Below, in pieces: positions 24,200-36,990 of a stretch of 64,000 nt of DNA. Under the pieces are notes generated by a model. It saw only the letters and a program-made list of their open reading frames with translations. It was not told where the DNA came from and did not search any database. The DNA is from Perca fluviatilis (Eukaryota > Chordata > Actinopteri > Perciformes > Percidae): NCBI RefSeq assembly GCF_010015445.1, contig NC_053114.1, forward strand, positions 20,094,224 through 20,158,223, given 5' to 3'. How positions within the stretch are numbered: position 1 is the stretch's first letter; each line of letters opens with the position of its first letter. Both the position numbers and the translations under genes were made by a program.

Positions 24200-25080
24200 G
24201 GCTCGCGGACACAGGGGTCCGACCAAGGGGGTAAGCGAGCGTCTGGAATGCGTAGCTCCTATGGCGCCATTTTGATGCTAGCAAGTGATCACCTCCCGTT
24301 AGCATTCCATTGACTGCCATTCATTTAACGTCACTTTGACAGCGAATAACTTTACATCTGAAGCGTTTAAAGACTATTTGTCCATTGTTCATTTCTAAAG
24401 AAACATGACAATGTATAAAAGGCTCCATTACCTTGTACCTCATGTTATGGCTCCGTAGCAGACGTTTTTGTAAAAATAGGCTAACGATTGTGTCATAACC
24501 ACGACTTACTGTCGCATAGTAGAGGAATTACCGTATAGTACAGGAGAAGCTCGCAGACAGTTTGGACTTACATGAGCTGTTTAGGTTTAATTACTGATGT
24601 TAACTAGCATTTTAGTTAGCAATAATTAGCCTGTGCCTATGTTATCTCCTTACATATATCTACACTCTCCGTCTCTGTAAGATTGGGAATGATTGAGATT
24701 TCTCTTGGCACAGCTGCCAGAAGACTTACAACTTCCCGACACGTTGCTCACGTCACATTTACGTTGTCTCAATCAGTTGGAGGCTGCGCAGTAACGCTGG
24801 CCATCACCGGAAAAGTGCTTCTAATAGCCTTCACTGGTCTCCGTCCAGAGCAACGGGGTCTGTTGGTCCATTATATATATGTCAATGGGTCCGACACATT
24901 GCAGTTCTTCTTCTACTTCTTTTTAATTGCGACTTGCAACCAGAGAAGAAGAAGCTGCATACGTTCGCACAAAAAAAAAAAAGCCCAGGTCTGGTGTAGT
25001 GGTTCCGGGCGCGATTTTTTTCTTCCTTTTGGTTTTCGTTAGTCAAAGTATTTTTTTTTTTATACACTCAGTAGGATAGG
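24200..25080. repeat. Dispersed unclassified fish repeat
   Basis: Phrases such as TAGCTCCTATGGCGCCATTT (24252-24271), TTGACAGCGAATAACTTTAC and ATGTATAAAAGGCTCCATTA are familiar from high-copy fish intergenic repeats. The far side holds an inverted CTTCTTCTACTTCTT / GAAGAAGAAG pair (24907-24957). I can assign no superfamily, and the borders are estimated. The 119-codon frame at 24683-25042 has no domain and is treated as non-coding. Confidence 0.4.
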
Positions 25081-27275
25081 ATAGGATTTGTAACGTAGCG
25101 GAACCTCACTGCTCCTCACATTTTACAGACTTAAACATTACCAGTGCCTGCGGACCTAAATTGATTTGCAGGTCACATAACGGAGGACAGTAGATGAGGA
25201 AGTCTACAGTAATTAGCAAATTGTAAAAAACCTACCTACTTGTGCCTTGACACACCTCAGAGACCCTGGCTGACTGGTTATTTGAGTGACTGTAATTAGC
25301 TGATAGTTTCTAGCTCACATAATGTTTGCTGCTCAGTCAAGCTAAGCCAACATTAATGATACTTATTTAAATTGTATGTTTGCTGCTTTTTAACTTCTAG
25401 CAATTATTCATCACGTAACCAGCTCATAAAAAGTGTAGACTTTTTAGTTCTAACCTCTGCAGTGAGGTTTTGAAATAAACTAAAGATAGGAGTAGACAAT
25501 CAAGCCCCATGTAAACAAAATAAATAAAACAGTTGGTTGGATGGTTTACAACTTATTTTATTAGTATGTGCAGTAGCTCTGTTGTCTCCCTTTAAAACAT
25601 CACAGCTGGTTGTGTGACATGCTATGTCAGTTATGGCTGTCTTGGCTGAAGATTGTGATTGGTGTCACAACTTTGTAAGCTGTTTTAGGCCAGGGCGATG
25701 TGTTTGGGATGCTTGGCCAGCTTTTTTTAATCGTTTTTAGTCTAATGGATCCATATTCAGATTTCTGTTGCCTGCTTACCTATGATGAGTTCTCTTACAT
25801 GGTCAGGGTTTTCTTTTGTTCATGTGTACCACATAAGTCTCCTTTTTTGCATTGCCATTATTTTATTACTTTTTTTACTTGCACAAAAAGCTTGGCCTTC
25901 CTCTCCAATGTATGTTTTATTTCAAGGTAGGCATGGGATCTCATAAATCATGGCACTTCTTCTCAATGTCAGTTTTGTCCTTGAGGTAAGTAGCTGGTTC
26001 AGTTTAATTCAAGGTTTCTTTGAATAAATGAAGAGGGTTACGAGGAAAGACAATACAGTAAGCACTCCAGAGTGATCATTCATAATGCCTTGGTAGTATT
26101 CACTTTGCTCTACAGTTTTATGTTGAATTCATAATTACATTTAAAAAATATTCCCAACAGGTAGTATTGTGTTTTGGCTCTACAGAAGTGAAGGCAGTAA
26201 TGTCGAAAGCACAGGGGACACAATTCATTCTGATGTGATACTTTGTGGAGAAAGATTAGACAATTCTTGTGAAAATGGGAGCACCCTATAGATCTTTTTT
26301 GTTTGTCTACCTCGTGGCAGAAAGTGACAGTCGCGGTGGCGTCTATCGTTTTTCCAACCAACTTTAGATGAAACCAGGGCCACTGAAGCCTCAACGGCTG
26401 CATTAGTTCAAAGAATTACAGGTTATTAAACATTTAGAGAAGAAGTAAAGTTGGGTTATTTCCTGCCCAATTTATGTCCTTTTATTTTGCTAATTAAATG
26501 GTCTGCCTCAGAAAAATGAGCCACTATGAGACAACAGAAGGAAACCGCGTGTGCTGGCATATTGTTACATCTTACTTCGAATCAAGGATTTATTTTGACC
26601 AAACCAGAGTTTATGATTGTTGGAACAGTGGAAAGACTAGGTTTTGGTGAGTTTAAGTTTTAATAAAGTGTGTTTTTAGATAAGTTAATGCAATTTATCT
26701 AGTCTTGGTTAGGTGAAAGAGAGAAACTTGAAATCAGAAGTTGCAGAGTTGTATTTTTCTTTTTAATAAGGAAAATAGCACTGTGAGTCATAGTACCTTT
26801 ACATTACACTGCTATTAGATTCACAAAGTCATTCTAACTGCTCAAATCTGTCCTATTTATTGTTGAAACAGGATTAATAGGTTGGGACAATTTGTAAAGC
26901 CGTACATATGTAAAACTATATAGCATCAGTTAAGGAGTGAATGGCACGTTATATTGTGGGGTGGGCACACAGAACCTGAAATTGTCAGTACAATTACTTT
27001 TTCAGTGAAATTACTTTTCACTAACAATTGAATGCTTTCAATTGTTCAAACACATATATCTGTGGTGCATCCCCACTGTAAGAGTCAAATCACTGCAGTG
27101 ATACCAGTGGCCAAGGGAAATATGTGGGCCCAGTCTAAACTATCAAACAAAGGAGTTCCAGCATCATCACGAAATTAAGAAGTGTGTGTAAAGACCCCGA
27201 GGGAACCATGCTGTGCTCATGTCTCTGCCACTGGTTATCTTACACCAAAGGTTCCCTCAATGACAATTTATTAAT

Positions 27276-27276
<1 letters not shown>
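25081..27276. other. Non-coding stretch
   Basis: Apparently unique, AT-rich, no recognisable exon. The minus-strand frame 26110-26403 (97 codons) is Cys/His-rich but shows no zinc-finger spacing. Confidence 0.45.

Positions 27277-27346
<70 letters not shown>
27277..27346. repeat. (CT)35 polypyrimidine tract
   Basis: Seventy bases of uninterrupted CT, followed by further pyrimidine-rich sequence to about 27400. It generates a spurious Leu-Ser frame. Confidence 0.98.
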
Positions 27347-27349
<3 letters not shown>

Positions 27350-30139
27350 GTCACTGTCTCCCTCTCACTTTCTCTTGCCTCCTCCACTTTCTTTCACTAT
27401 CTTTTGCAGTCGCCCTACAATACTTCTTGTAAAAGTGTCAGTGAACTGTGGCTGCCGGGCCTAAAAATACCCACCCCTTGACAATGTTCTGTAACGCGTC
27501 TTTCTGCCAGCTACCTGATCCATTTGAGCCTACTTTTCTGGCTCATCTTCGCCAGTCCCATTTCTTTCTCCTTGAGCTATGTCAGACTAACCTGGCTGTG
27601 CCAAAACCTAATATGACACTTAGGACCCATGTTTCCCCACTCAATGTCACCACATTAGAGTCACAGTCAATATGGCTTTAATTTGCAGGCTCTCTACTGA
27701 AGTGGATCAAACTATTAAAATCTACTATTTTTTCTAAATATTTCTCGCTTAAAGTGTGCAAAAGTTGTCTTTGTTTCTTTTTTAAATCATTGCAGTTAAA
27801 AGTGAACTTGAGCGCTCAAACAGTAGGCTTGAAAATGGAGACAATTTCCTGTTAAACAAATGTCATGGGCAGGGTATTCCTGTCTCGATACGGTCTCAGG
27901 TTTCACGACACAAGTAATTTCCTGGATCGACAAATAGCATTGATTTGAGTTGCATTGAAGTCACCATTCAATTGCATTTCTTACAGAATGCAATCAGGCA
28001 TCACTCGCACTATTGATTTAAAAGAAGTCCTGGTTTAGATGAAAAAGAATCAGGCACTTGTGTCTAAATCCACTGGGTGTATTTTTTCATCCCTGCAACA
28101 TATGTTGCCTTTGCAGTGTCAAGAACTCATTAGTGCAAAATAATACAAAAATGTACTGTTCTCTCTTAAATCATTTACTGTTTAATGTGATGCACATAAA
28201 ATGCTTTATTGCTGCCTAGTAGATGATAGGAAAGCTTATGTCAATACGTATGTCCTTTTTGTCTTGTACCTTGTATGCTTGCAACACTTGGTGCTTTATA
28301 TCTGGTGATTCAAGGGGTTTTGCTGTTTGGCAATAAGCTAGAATATATTATTAATTGTAAAACAATCTTATGTATGCATCCATTAATATTTATTATAGAT
28401 TCAGAGAACCCACTGTTGTAACTTGACATACATCTATTGTGTGGTGGTGGTATATGTGAGTAGGAGGGTGGGGGTGTGAGATGAACGATGGTGGTCTTTG
28501 GAGGGCTTCTTAATGAGCCAAGGTAATCAATGCCAAATGAGATGGCTTTGATGGATGCCTTTGAGAAAACAATGTGTCCGGACGACCTCTGTCTAAAGAA
28601 AACACAAAGCAGAGACTACACAAGAAAACTAACCTTCAGCAGGTTGCTGCTAGCATGCAGCTGACCCTTTAAATCACTATTTGTGCATACAAGTGTTGAT
28701 TTAAGCTTTCTTTGGTGATAAGAAAAGGAGATTTATCTTTTTGACTGTTTACTGATAAACGCCCTTGTGGTTTAGCCACACTGATTTCAAAAGCAAAACA
28801 TACGGCACACAAAAGAAGGAAAGAAACTAACCAAAGAATGAAAAGAGAAAATTCTACCTTTTCTTAAGGACTCAGGTTTCTTCAGATTAATTTCTTTTTC
28901 TTGATTATTGATCAAATAGTAATATCATAGTAAGGACATTACTAACACCAACTGGGTAAATGGGCTTGGCTTCACAGATTGTCCCCTCATACTGTACTGC
29001 TCTCCTCCCAAATTAAAATATCACCGAAGCACGTCAAGCTTGAGCTACCACCTACGAGCTAAGCATAGTACAGTTAACATGACTCAGGTTGATGCTAGCA
29101 GGTTCAGGCTTTCTTCATCAGCCACTCATTTACAAGTTTAGTCTCCAACATATCGCACTGGCAGATAGACACTAGTCAGCTTGTAGGAGCGTGTGGGTTG
29201 AGAGCATCTGCACGATGTTTTATAGCCCAGAAGCAGGCAGGTTGCAAGCTGACCCGAATTAATCGTGATTAAAAAAAATTCATTGTTTGACAGCCAATAT
29301 GTATGTATGTATGTGTATATATATATATATATATACCCTTTTAAGTATCAAAATGGCAATTGTCTTTCCTTAACTGGGAAGGGACTCCCCAAAATGCCTG
29401 GAAGTGAAATTTGGATCCAATTTAAGCCAAATAAGGGGAGTAATGTCCTCCTTTGTTCCCTCGTCTCTTTTTCCCTCCCTCAGCAGGGAATACGGTATAA
29501 TTCCTGCTTCTATCATGTAAATATGGTTGGGTAGGTAAATTATTGACTATGCATGAATGCAACATTCACACTCTGAGTTTAGACTGTCTTATTGTCACTC
29601 ATGCATGGGGATTCTGGCAGATGTGTGGCCAGCCTCCCTCAAAGTCTGGCATTTCTGCCTTTATAATGATGTATGACACAAAGTCATTCCATATTTGGCA
29701 GTGAAGAGAAGCCATTACATCACAGTGCTTGTCATGCTACCCATCTCACCATTATGCAAGTTTAATGGGAAGCTAACCGCAAGTTAATGGACTGCATGCT
29801 GTGTCTAAGAAATTGTTTTACAGTGACCGATATATGCATAATAGACAGAATTTGACAAGAAACTTAGTTGGAAAATGGGAACATATATAACCACATGAAT
29901 TTAGATTAATTTCTTTTGAGAGGTTCTACACTGTAGCAGAGCAGTAAAAGCAATTTATAAAAGTCTCTGACAATGTAGGGACTGACGTTGTAAATGCTGA
30001 GACAATTAAACCAGCATACAGTAAATAAATGTGAAAGACTTCTAAGTGTTCCACCTCTAGTCTCAACGCCAGGGAAAGTTATTGAGACTATGGAAATCTC
30101 AACAGATGAACTATATATTTAAAGAAAGTGAAGCTGGTA
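27347..30139. other. Non-coding stretch
   Basis: Unique-looking sequence with a compound (TATG)n(TA)n microsatellite at about 29299-29336. Nothing else is supported. Confidence 0.45.
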
Positions 30140-30235
30140 TGGAGTTTAGCTTATAATAATAATACATAAACATTATTTAGCACTTTTCTACGTACTCAAG
30201 GTCGTTTTACAGAGCAGAATAAAAGATCACCAAGA
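30140..30235. repeat. Fragment of a LINE-associated dispersed repeat
   Basis: AGCACTTTTCTACGTACTCA then AGGTCGTTTTACAGAGCAGA resembles the common fish phrase AGCGCTTTTCTAGACACTCA plus ACGCTTTACAG. It is short and diverged. Confidence 0.35.
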
Positions 30236-32067
30236 AAAGAAGAAGAAAAAAGATAGGAGCCTAGGGCTAGCTGGCTGGGCTGTGGATAGCCAGTTCAAAT
30301 ATAGTAGGTGAGATTTTACTCTTTACCCACAATTAATATCCAATGCAACACCTTGAGGCTAAATGTATCATCAATTGTTTATCTCAAACAAAATATTCAA
30401 CATGCAATTTAATTACTGGTCCTTTTCTACATTGTAGTACACTCGTGCCTACAGTACATTTGTGATAGCTTCTCTCTAATAAAAATCAGATGGATTATTA
30501 TGGACATTTCAGTGGCTGTACCAGTGCCCGTCGACTATACTACTATACTGTCAGCCAGAAAAGACAGTGCTGCATCTTGAGGGGATATGCATTATATCTT
30601 TAATACATATTATGATTTATATTTCAAAACTCTTTAGTATTACAGTCATATAATGCTACCACTTCTGCTTTTGCTCTCTACAACCTTGCACCATTCAGTG
30701 CTATTCCAGCCTCCCCACATCTCTTTAACATCCACATCAATCTTCAGTGTAGGCACTCTGCGTAGTTAAATAGCACAAATGTCAGAATGACTAAATGGCT
30801 AAAAGCCAAAGTTTAGACCTATTTGTCACGAGTTTTTAGCACAAATCAAGTGAAATATCTTGACAATGTCCTTAGCTCTTCAACATAAATTTACGTTAAT
30901 ATTAAAAATCCCCAGAAGCGCAGCACTACACAGAGATTTAAAATTAAATTAGGCCTATCTAATTCTACAAAATATTCTGCTTCTAAATGGCTACATAACT
31001 AAAAACCTGAAAAAATAATACACTTATGACATTGTTCTCTGCTCAAAATACCCCATTAGTGCCACAGTAATGGGCTACTGGGCATTAGTATGCTACCAAA
31101 ACATGAATATCTCTGCCTCTATTCCAACAACTACACCCACAAATTCACATATTACTCACCTGTTTTCAGAACAATTGTGCGTTGAGGATAATTAAGACTT
31201 CACTTAAAAGGGAAAATTGCATTAGATTCATGCTGAGTTAAAACAGCAGGGATGTGTCTGTCTGTCTTTGTGGATAAAAAAACGCCTCAGTGCATGTTAA
31301 ACCAAAATTTCCAGTACACGATAGTCATCTTTGTAATGTCAACTACATGCACAAGTCCAGTATTTCTTCCTGGATGCTGTATTTAGCCTTTTTGCAATCA
31401 GTTATGTTTATAATATCACACAGAGTCACACACAGACCATCAAGTAGCCTCCAAGTTGGATTTAACAAAGGGGTTTCACAGTGGCACCACACATGAGTAG
31501 GTGGCAGGAAACACACATCAGTACTGCAGGGAGCTTAGGCTGTGTGCAGTTAACTGCGTGAATCACAAAAGCGATGAGTGAAAACGTTCAATATCACAAG
31601 AGGGAAAAATCTTTTCCAGGACTTAATAAATAATTATATGTATCCAGTGATTTATAACCTTTATAATGATCTTGTTTGTATACACATCTTTTATCAGATA
31701 TAGCTATATCGGGATGCTTGGCCACTTGTTAGGACATAACAAGAACAAACCAATACTCAAGATATACCAGGTACCTCACCTCCTTTTCCTGTGGTAATTT
31801 AAACAGGTCTAGTCAGAGTACTGGATTTTAATACATGCTGGATGAATTTGCTCAGAGGAAAAGGGAACGAAAGGGAAGTGGATAAATTAGGTGACAAGCT
31901 TGGACGTGGAATATATAATTGTTTGTCGTTTAGACTGCTTGAAAGAAACCATACTGAAGAAAGGCACATTTGAAGAAACTGCTTAGTACAGAATGAATGG
32001 AAATAGCTGAGAAAATGAACACTTGTGCATAGCATTCATAATATCCATGTCTCATGTTTTTTTGTGC
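30236..32067. other. Non-coding stretch
   Basis: No terminal repeats, RNA genes or coding blocks seen. Confidence 0.45.
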
Positions 32068-32075
32068 TTTGTCAT

Positions 32076-33235
32076 TAGTGATCGACCAATTTATCGGCCA
32101 GCCGACATATCAGGCCGAGATTTGCGTTTTTACGTGTATCGGCATCGGCCGATACGCGGCTGCTGCGTTCGGCGATAGTTTTTTCCCATTATCTACAGGC
32201 CGGTGTCCACAGGCAGCTCTGTGTTGCTGGACAGCAGCACTCTGCTAGTGGGGGAGCTCTTCAAGACAACGGTAAGTTTTAAACTTTCAAAGGATCTTTT
32301 AACTGTTTGACTTAGCTGAAATATTGCCATACACTTTGAAAGTGGAAACACGTTGCTCTATATGTGCTTGCAACTACAGCTAAGCAAGTTTGTGTGTGTG
32401 TGTGTGTGCGCGTCTGTCTCACTCAGTGAGACACACGCATCACAGCGATATATGAGAGTGCTGCGCCACCTGAAGGAGAGCTTTAAAAACTTTGCGATAT
32501 AAGTTTTATACGTGGTTGAATATTTATACCTTTTAATGTTAATGCAGTTTAGAACAGAAACTTGAACAATTTGTTGCATAATGTGCATCTGACATCACGT
32601 TATTTTCCTCTGCTGATTTATGTTCTGTGGTTGACAAATCTGTCAGCTTCTTTTACATTTTCGTTTAGACCTACTAGTGTGTTGTCTTTGCATATTAGGC
32701 GGCATATTAGCCTTAGACATTCTTATTTTATTTTATGTAGAAAAATTGAAACCATGGCAGTCTTAAATTACAAATCAAGCACTTTATTTCAATGGCTACT
32801 TGACAGGTTTTTTGTTTTCTTAAATTATTTAAATGTGTTGACAAAGGAAATTTTGTGATGACCTGATTATATCTGTCTTATAATGTCAATAAGCAATGCA
32901 TCATCAGGGCTGTGTTGTAGATGTTGATGAAAGCCTTTTACCCTTGCACAGTTAACCATATGCAGTTCACCCATCCATATGATGCACATTGCACACATAA
33001 TTTGGGTGATGTGAATGTAAGATGATTGCAGAAGTGACACTGATCTGTGTTTTTGTTTATTCTTTTTAAAGAAATGACAGAGCAGATTCCGAAAACAAAT
33101 CCAGTGTGGCAGGGTTTACATTTTTATAATGTAAATTGAGGGAACAAAAGCAGTATCGGCTCCAAATTTCGGCTCAAGAAAATAGGCAGCCCGTACGGGT
33201 CATTGGCTCAAAAAATCCATATCGGTCGATCCCTA
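32076..33235. mobile_element. hAT-type element with TAG...CTA ends and 8-bp duplication
   Basis: The left end TAGTGATCGACCAAT and right end ATCGGTCGATCCCTA (reverse complement TAGGGATCGACCGAT) form 15-bp inverted termini with two mismatches. TTTGTCAT flanks both sides (32068-32075 and 33236-33243), a perfect 8-bp target duplication. Subterminal blocks are rich in ATCGGC/GCCGAT (32091-32165, 33150-33190). The element is 1160 bp without a transposase frame, hence non-autonomous. The 8-bp duplication supports hAT. The TAG termini distinguish it from the CAG-ended hAT copies elsewhere in the window. Confidence 0.9.
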
Positions 33236-33289
33236 TTTGTCATGCCCATGCCAGTAGCTTTATGAGGCTGTACTAAGGGACAGTTGTGG

Positions 33290-33700
33290 TTTGAGGTAAA
33301 TGCTAACAAATCTTAGTTAAGAACATTAGCATGCTAACATTTGCTTATTAGCGCTTAACACAAACTACAGCAGAGGATGATGGGAACATCATTAGTCTTG
33401 CAGGTATTTGGTCATAAACAAAGCTTTTGGACATTTTTATTATTTATTGTTTTGCCATGATGATGGCACAGATTCTATACCAAATCAAATGGCAATCCAT
33501 CCCAGGGTTTCTGCTATATACATTTAGCAGCAGCGCACCGCCACTCCTTCAGCTGTTTATGAAAATTCATAAAGTCGCAATTACATAACTCTGCAAAAAA
33601 TCTAGCGGAAACACTGCATCTTATTGTATAGGAGACATTTGACTCAAAACCCCAAATTTCAATCAGATTATGGTGTTAGATGCGGCGATCACCAAAATCA
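33290..33700 (+). repeat. Dispersed fish repeat, forward copy
   Basis: ATTAGCATGCTAACATTTGC (33326-33345), GCAGGTATTTGGTCATAAAC (33400-33419) and ATACCAAATCAAATGGCAAT (33478-33497) belong to the same family as 5090-5300 in the opposite orientation. It is interrupted by a small inverted-end element at 33503-33616, after which the parent repeat resumes (TAGGAGACATTTGACTCAAA at 33629-33648). Confidence 0.55.
33503..33616. mobile_element. 114-bp inverted-end element nested in a dispersed repeat
   Basis: The ends CAGGGTTTCTGCTA and TAGCGGAAACACTG are inverted with two mismatches, giving CAGKGTTTCYGCTA termini of hAT style. The sequence on both sides reads as one continuous copy of the surrounding dispersed repeat, which supports insertion. 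A clean 8-bp duplication is not visible. Confidence 0.55.
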
Positions 33701-34960
33701 TTAGGGCGCATCCTTTATTTATTTCAGTCTGGACCAAAGTAGTTGACCGGCCGACCAAAACAACAGACTTAGATTACAGATATTGCAGCAAAAAAGCACT
33801 GCAATTTCTTCTGACCTTAAGCTAACGAGTTGCATTGTTATGCATAAATAGTGAGTTTGCTCTATATGAATTGTAAACTCCTAGTTACACAGGAGCGCCC
33901 TTTTGTATTAAGTTTGTTTTTAAATCAGTATTATAACAAAGGATCATCTTTAAATCCATTAAATAATGTAGTTTTAATTAACATTGTTCTAATGTTAACC
34001 TGGATAAATCGCATTTGGTTGACAGCGAATCAGCTTGATGCATGCTTGACTATCCCGACATTTTTTATCAGAGGACATAAGTTAAACTGACGACACAGGC
34101 AGAGATAAATGTCTTGGTTTAAAATTACCATTCCCAAGGTCATAGCAGTGGGACATTTCAATTAGGGTCATTTCTGAGAGCAAATTTAAGGGAAAGGAGA
34201 GAAGTACTTAACAGAAAAATGACTGTTTAATGAAACTGTCATCCTTGATTGAAATTTAAAATGGAGGAGGGCAACCTGAAGGGGATGAATTTCAACATTT
34301 TCATGACAATATGAGTTTAATGGAATATAACACATATGAACAAGCAAACTATTTACTGGCTTAAATTCTTTTCAAAATGTTTTTGTGTATTTACTTTACC
34401 TGTATACCTGTATGGGTATGTGTACTGTAAACATTTGCTGTGGATACTAAAAGGGTTGTGTTTTATTTTGTTAAAATACTGCAATAGTACTCATTGGTTA
34501 TTTCTGGACATGAATTTGGCAGGGTGTTGTGTATGTATGTGGCAGTCCTGTCAATCTTGCAATCAAAACTGACCTCTTTGATTTGTTGACATTATCGCTT
34601 ATAATCAAGATGCAACATAAAAAATGAAGCAAATCATAATTTATTCACCTTGTTGAATATATTTCTTGGGAAGAACATGCCACACTGACAAAAACAACTT
34701 TTTTTCCTGCCCATTAGTACAACTTTCCTAGTTCTGATGGACAGTGTCAAGGCTGTGTGGAGGTGGAATTTCAGCAACTGACACCTGCCGACATTTTTTA
34801 CTGGACACAGTTTGTGAAAAACAATAATCTATAAAGATGGACTGCAGACATTGCAGACAGTAATGTGCACTGTAACCAATCCTTGCCGTCCCTCACCAGT
34901 TACCTGTGAGTTTTATAATTGATTTTACTGTATGGTTTGGATTCTGCCTGTATATGTGAT
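33701..34960. other. Non-coding stretch
   Basis: No feature recognised. The open frames 33851-34090 and 34336-34572 lack domains. Confidence 0.45.
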
Positions 34961-35577
34961 CTGTTTCACAAAAGCAGAATATATAAATCCAGGATAACTG
35001 ATAAAGCGCAGCTTGACCTAGTCTAATCTGTGCAGCCCGGCTTGGTGCGTTTTAAGAATTTTCTACAAGGCTTGAATATGCATAAATATCTCTTTCACTC
35101 TGTTTCTTGTTCTCTCTCATGGGCTAAAATATAAATTTCCTAAGTCATATTAACTTCCACTGCTCGCTTTTGATGCAAAGTGTACAACTGTTCGTTTTTG
35201 CAAATGACAAGTGACTCATTGAATGGTTTCAGTTAAGAGCAGTAGTTCGTAAATGTTTTAGACTATCATTCAGTCGGTCTGCTATTATCCTCTAAGCTTT
35301 TTCTCATGTTTTTTTTTTAATAGAGGCCGAGTTTCCTTCTTTACATATTATATGCTTTGCTCCCTCGTATATATGGACATAGAAAAGAAAGACAAAAGAA
35401 ATTTTACTCTAAAATCTAGAAACTATGAAGAGAATTAAATGACAAATTCTATGCACACTGTAAAGATGAATGTAACAATGATATTTATCAGTTATTTCCC
35501 CCCGGCAAACTATAAGGTCAAAACCATGGGGTGTCCTCTCCCTGTTGTTACATGAATGTACAGGAGTCTACAATATA

Positions 35578-35794
35578 CAGTGCCTTGCGAAAGTATTCGG
35601 CCCCCTTGAACTTTTCGACCTTTTGCCACATTTCAGGCCTCAAACATAAAGATATAAAACTGTAATTTTTTGTGAAGAATCAACAACAAGTGGGACACAA
35701 TCATGAAGTGGAACAAAATTTATTGGATATTTCAAACCTTTTAAACAAATAAAAAACTGAAATATTGGGCGTGCAAAATTATTCAGCCCCCTTA
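35578..35794. repeat. Tc1 terminal inverted repeat, left
   Basis: Pairs with 36991-37207. Conserved outer 20 bases and inner block CAAAATTATTCAGCCCCCTT. Confidence 0.92.
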
Positions 35795-35796
35795 AG

Positions 35797-36815
35797 TTAA
35801 TACTTTGTAGCGCCACCTTTTGCTGCGATTACAGCTGTAAGTCGCTTGGGGTATGTATCTATCAGTTTTGCACATCGAGAGACTGACATTTTTGCCCATT
35901 CCTCCTTGCAAAACAGCTCGAGCTCAGTGAGGTTGGATGGAGAGCGTTTGTGAACAGCAGTTTTCAGTTCTTTCCACAGATTCTCGATTGGATTCAGGTC
36001 TGGACTTTGACTTGGCCATTCTAACACCTGGATATGTTTATTTGTGAACCATTCCATTGTAGATTTTGCTATATGTTTTGGATCATTGTCTTGTTGGAAG
36101 ACAAATCTCCGTCCCAGTCTCAGGTCTTTTGCAGACTCCATCAGGTTTTCTTCCAGAATGGTCCTGTATTTGGCTCCATCCATCTTCCCATCAATTTTAA
36201 CCATCTTCCCTGTCCCTGCTGAAGAAAAGCAGGCCCAAACCATGATGCTGCCACCACCATGTTTGACAGTGGGGATGGTGTGTTCAGGGTGATGAGCTGT
36301 GTTGCTTTTTAGCCAAACATAACGTTTTGCATTGTTGCCAAAAAGTTTGATTTTGGTTTCATCTGACCAGAGCACCTTCTTCCACATGTTTGGTGTGTCT
36401 CCCAGGTGGCTTTTGGCAAACTTTAAACGACACTTTTATGGATATCTTTAAGAAATGGCTTTCTTCTTGCCACTCTTCCATAAAGGCCAGATTTGTGCAG
36501 TATACGACTGATTGTTGTCCTATGGACAGAGTCTCCCGCCTCAGCTGTAGATCTCTGCAGTTCATCCAGAGTGATCATGGGCCTCTTGGCTGCATCTCTG
36601 ATCAGTCTTCTCATTGTATGAGCTGAAAGTTTAGAGGGACGGCCGGGTCTTCGTAGATTTGCAGTGGTCTGATACTCCTTCCATTTCAATATTATCGCTT
36701 GCACAGTGCTCCTTGGGATGTTTAAAGCTTGGGAAATCTTTTTGTATCCAAATCCGGCTTTAAACTTCTCCACAACAGTATCTCGGACCTGCCTGGTGTG
36801 TTCCTTGTTCTTCAT
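35797..36815 (-). pseudogene. Tc1 transposase (DD34E), one frameshift
   Basis: Cut-and-paste transposase of the Tc1 family, read on the minus strand. The N-terminal part (36815-36423, 130 codons) starts MKNKEHTRQVRDTVVEKF and holds the paired-like helix-turn-helix (YKKISQALNIPRSTVQAIIL), a GRPSKLS linker with the GRPS AT-hook-like motif, and the second DNA-binding helix set. The C-terminal part (36387-35797, 196 codons) holds the RNase H-like core: WSDETK (first Asp, residue 9 of this part), FQQDNDPKH (second Asp, 100) and NPIENLW (Glu, 135), 34 residues after the second Asp. The frame ends KDIHKSVV then stops, where the family continues KDIHKKCRLKFA, consistent with loss of one A in a short A run near 36432. 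The rest looks intact and ends GGATKY, as usual. All catalytic residues survive, but the protein is split, so this copy should not encode active transposase. Confidence 0.95.
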
Positions 36816-36990
36816 GATGCTCTCTGCGCTTTACACGGACCTCTGAGACTATCACAGAGCAGGTGCATTTATACGGAGACTTGATTACACACAGCTGGAT
36901 TCTATTTATCATCATTAGTCATTTAGGTCAACATTGGATCATTCAGAGATCCTCACTGAACTTCTGGAGAGAGTTTGCTGCACTGAAAGT

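Noticed and set aside
24683..25042. 119-codon open frame
   Set aside because: Lies in a dispersed repeat. No domain, with an internal hydrophobic stretch from T-rich DNA and a lysine run from poly-A.
26110..26403. Cys/His-rich minus-strand frame, considered as a zinc finger
   Set aside because: The spacing of Cys and His fits no finger class I know, and there is no linker or repeat.
27184..27432. Leu-Ser repeat protein
   Set aside because: Direct translation of the (CT)35 tract.
36034..36292. Plus-strand frames within the Tc1 element
   Set aside because: Antisense shadows of the transposase on the minus strand.
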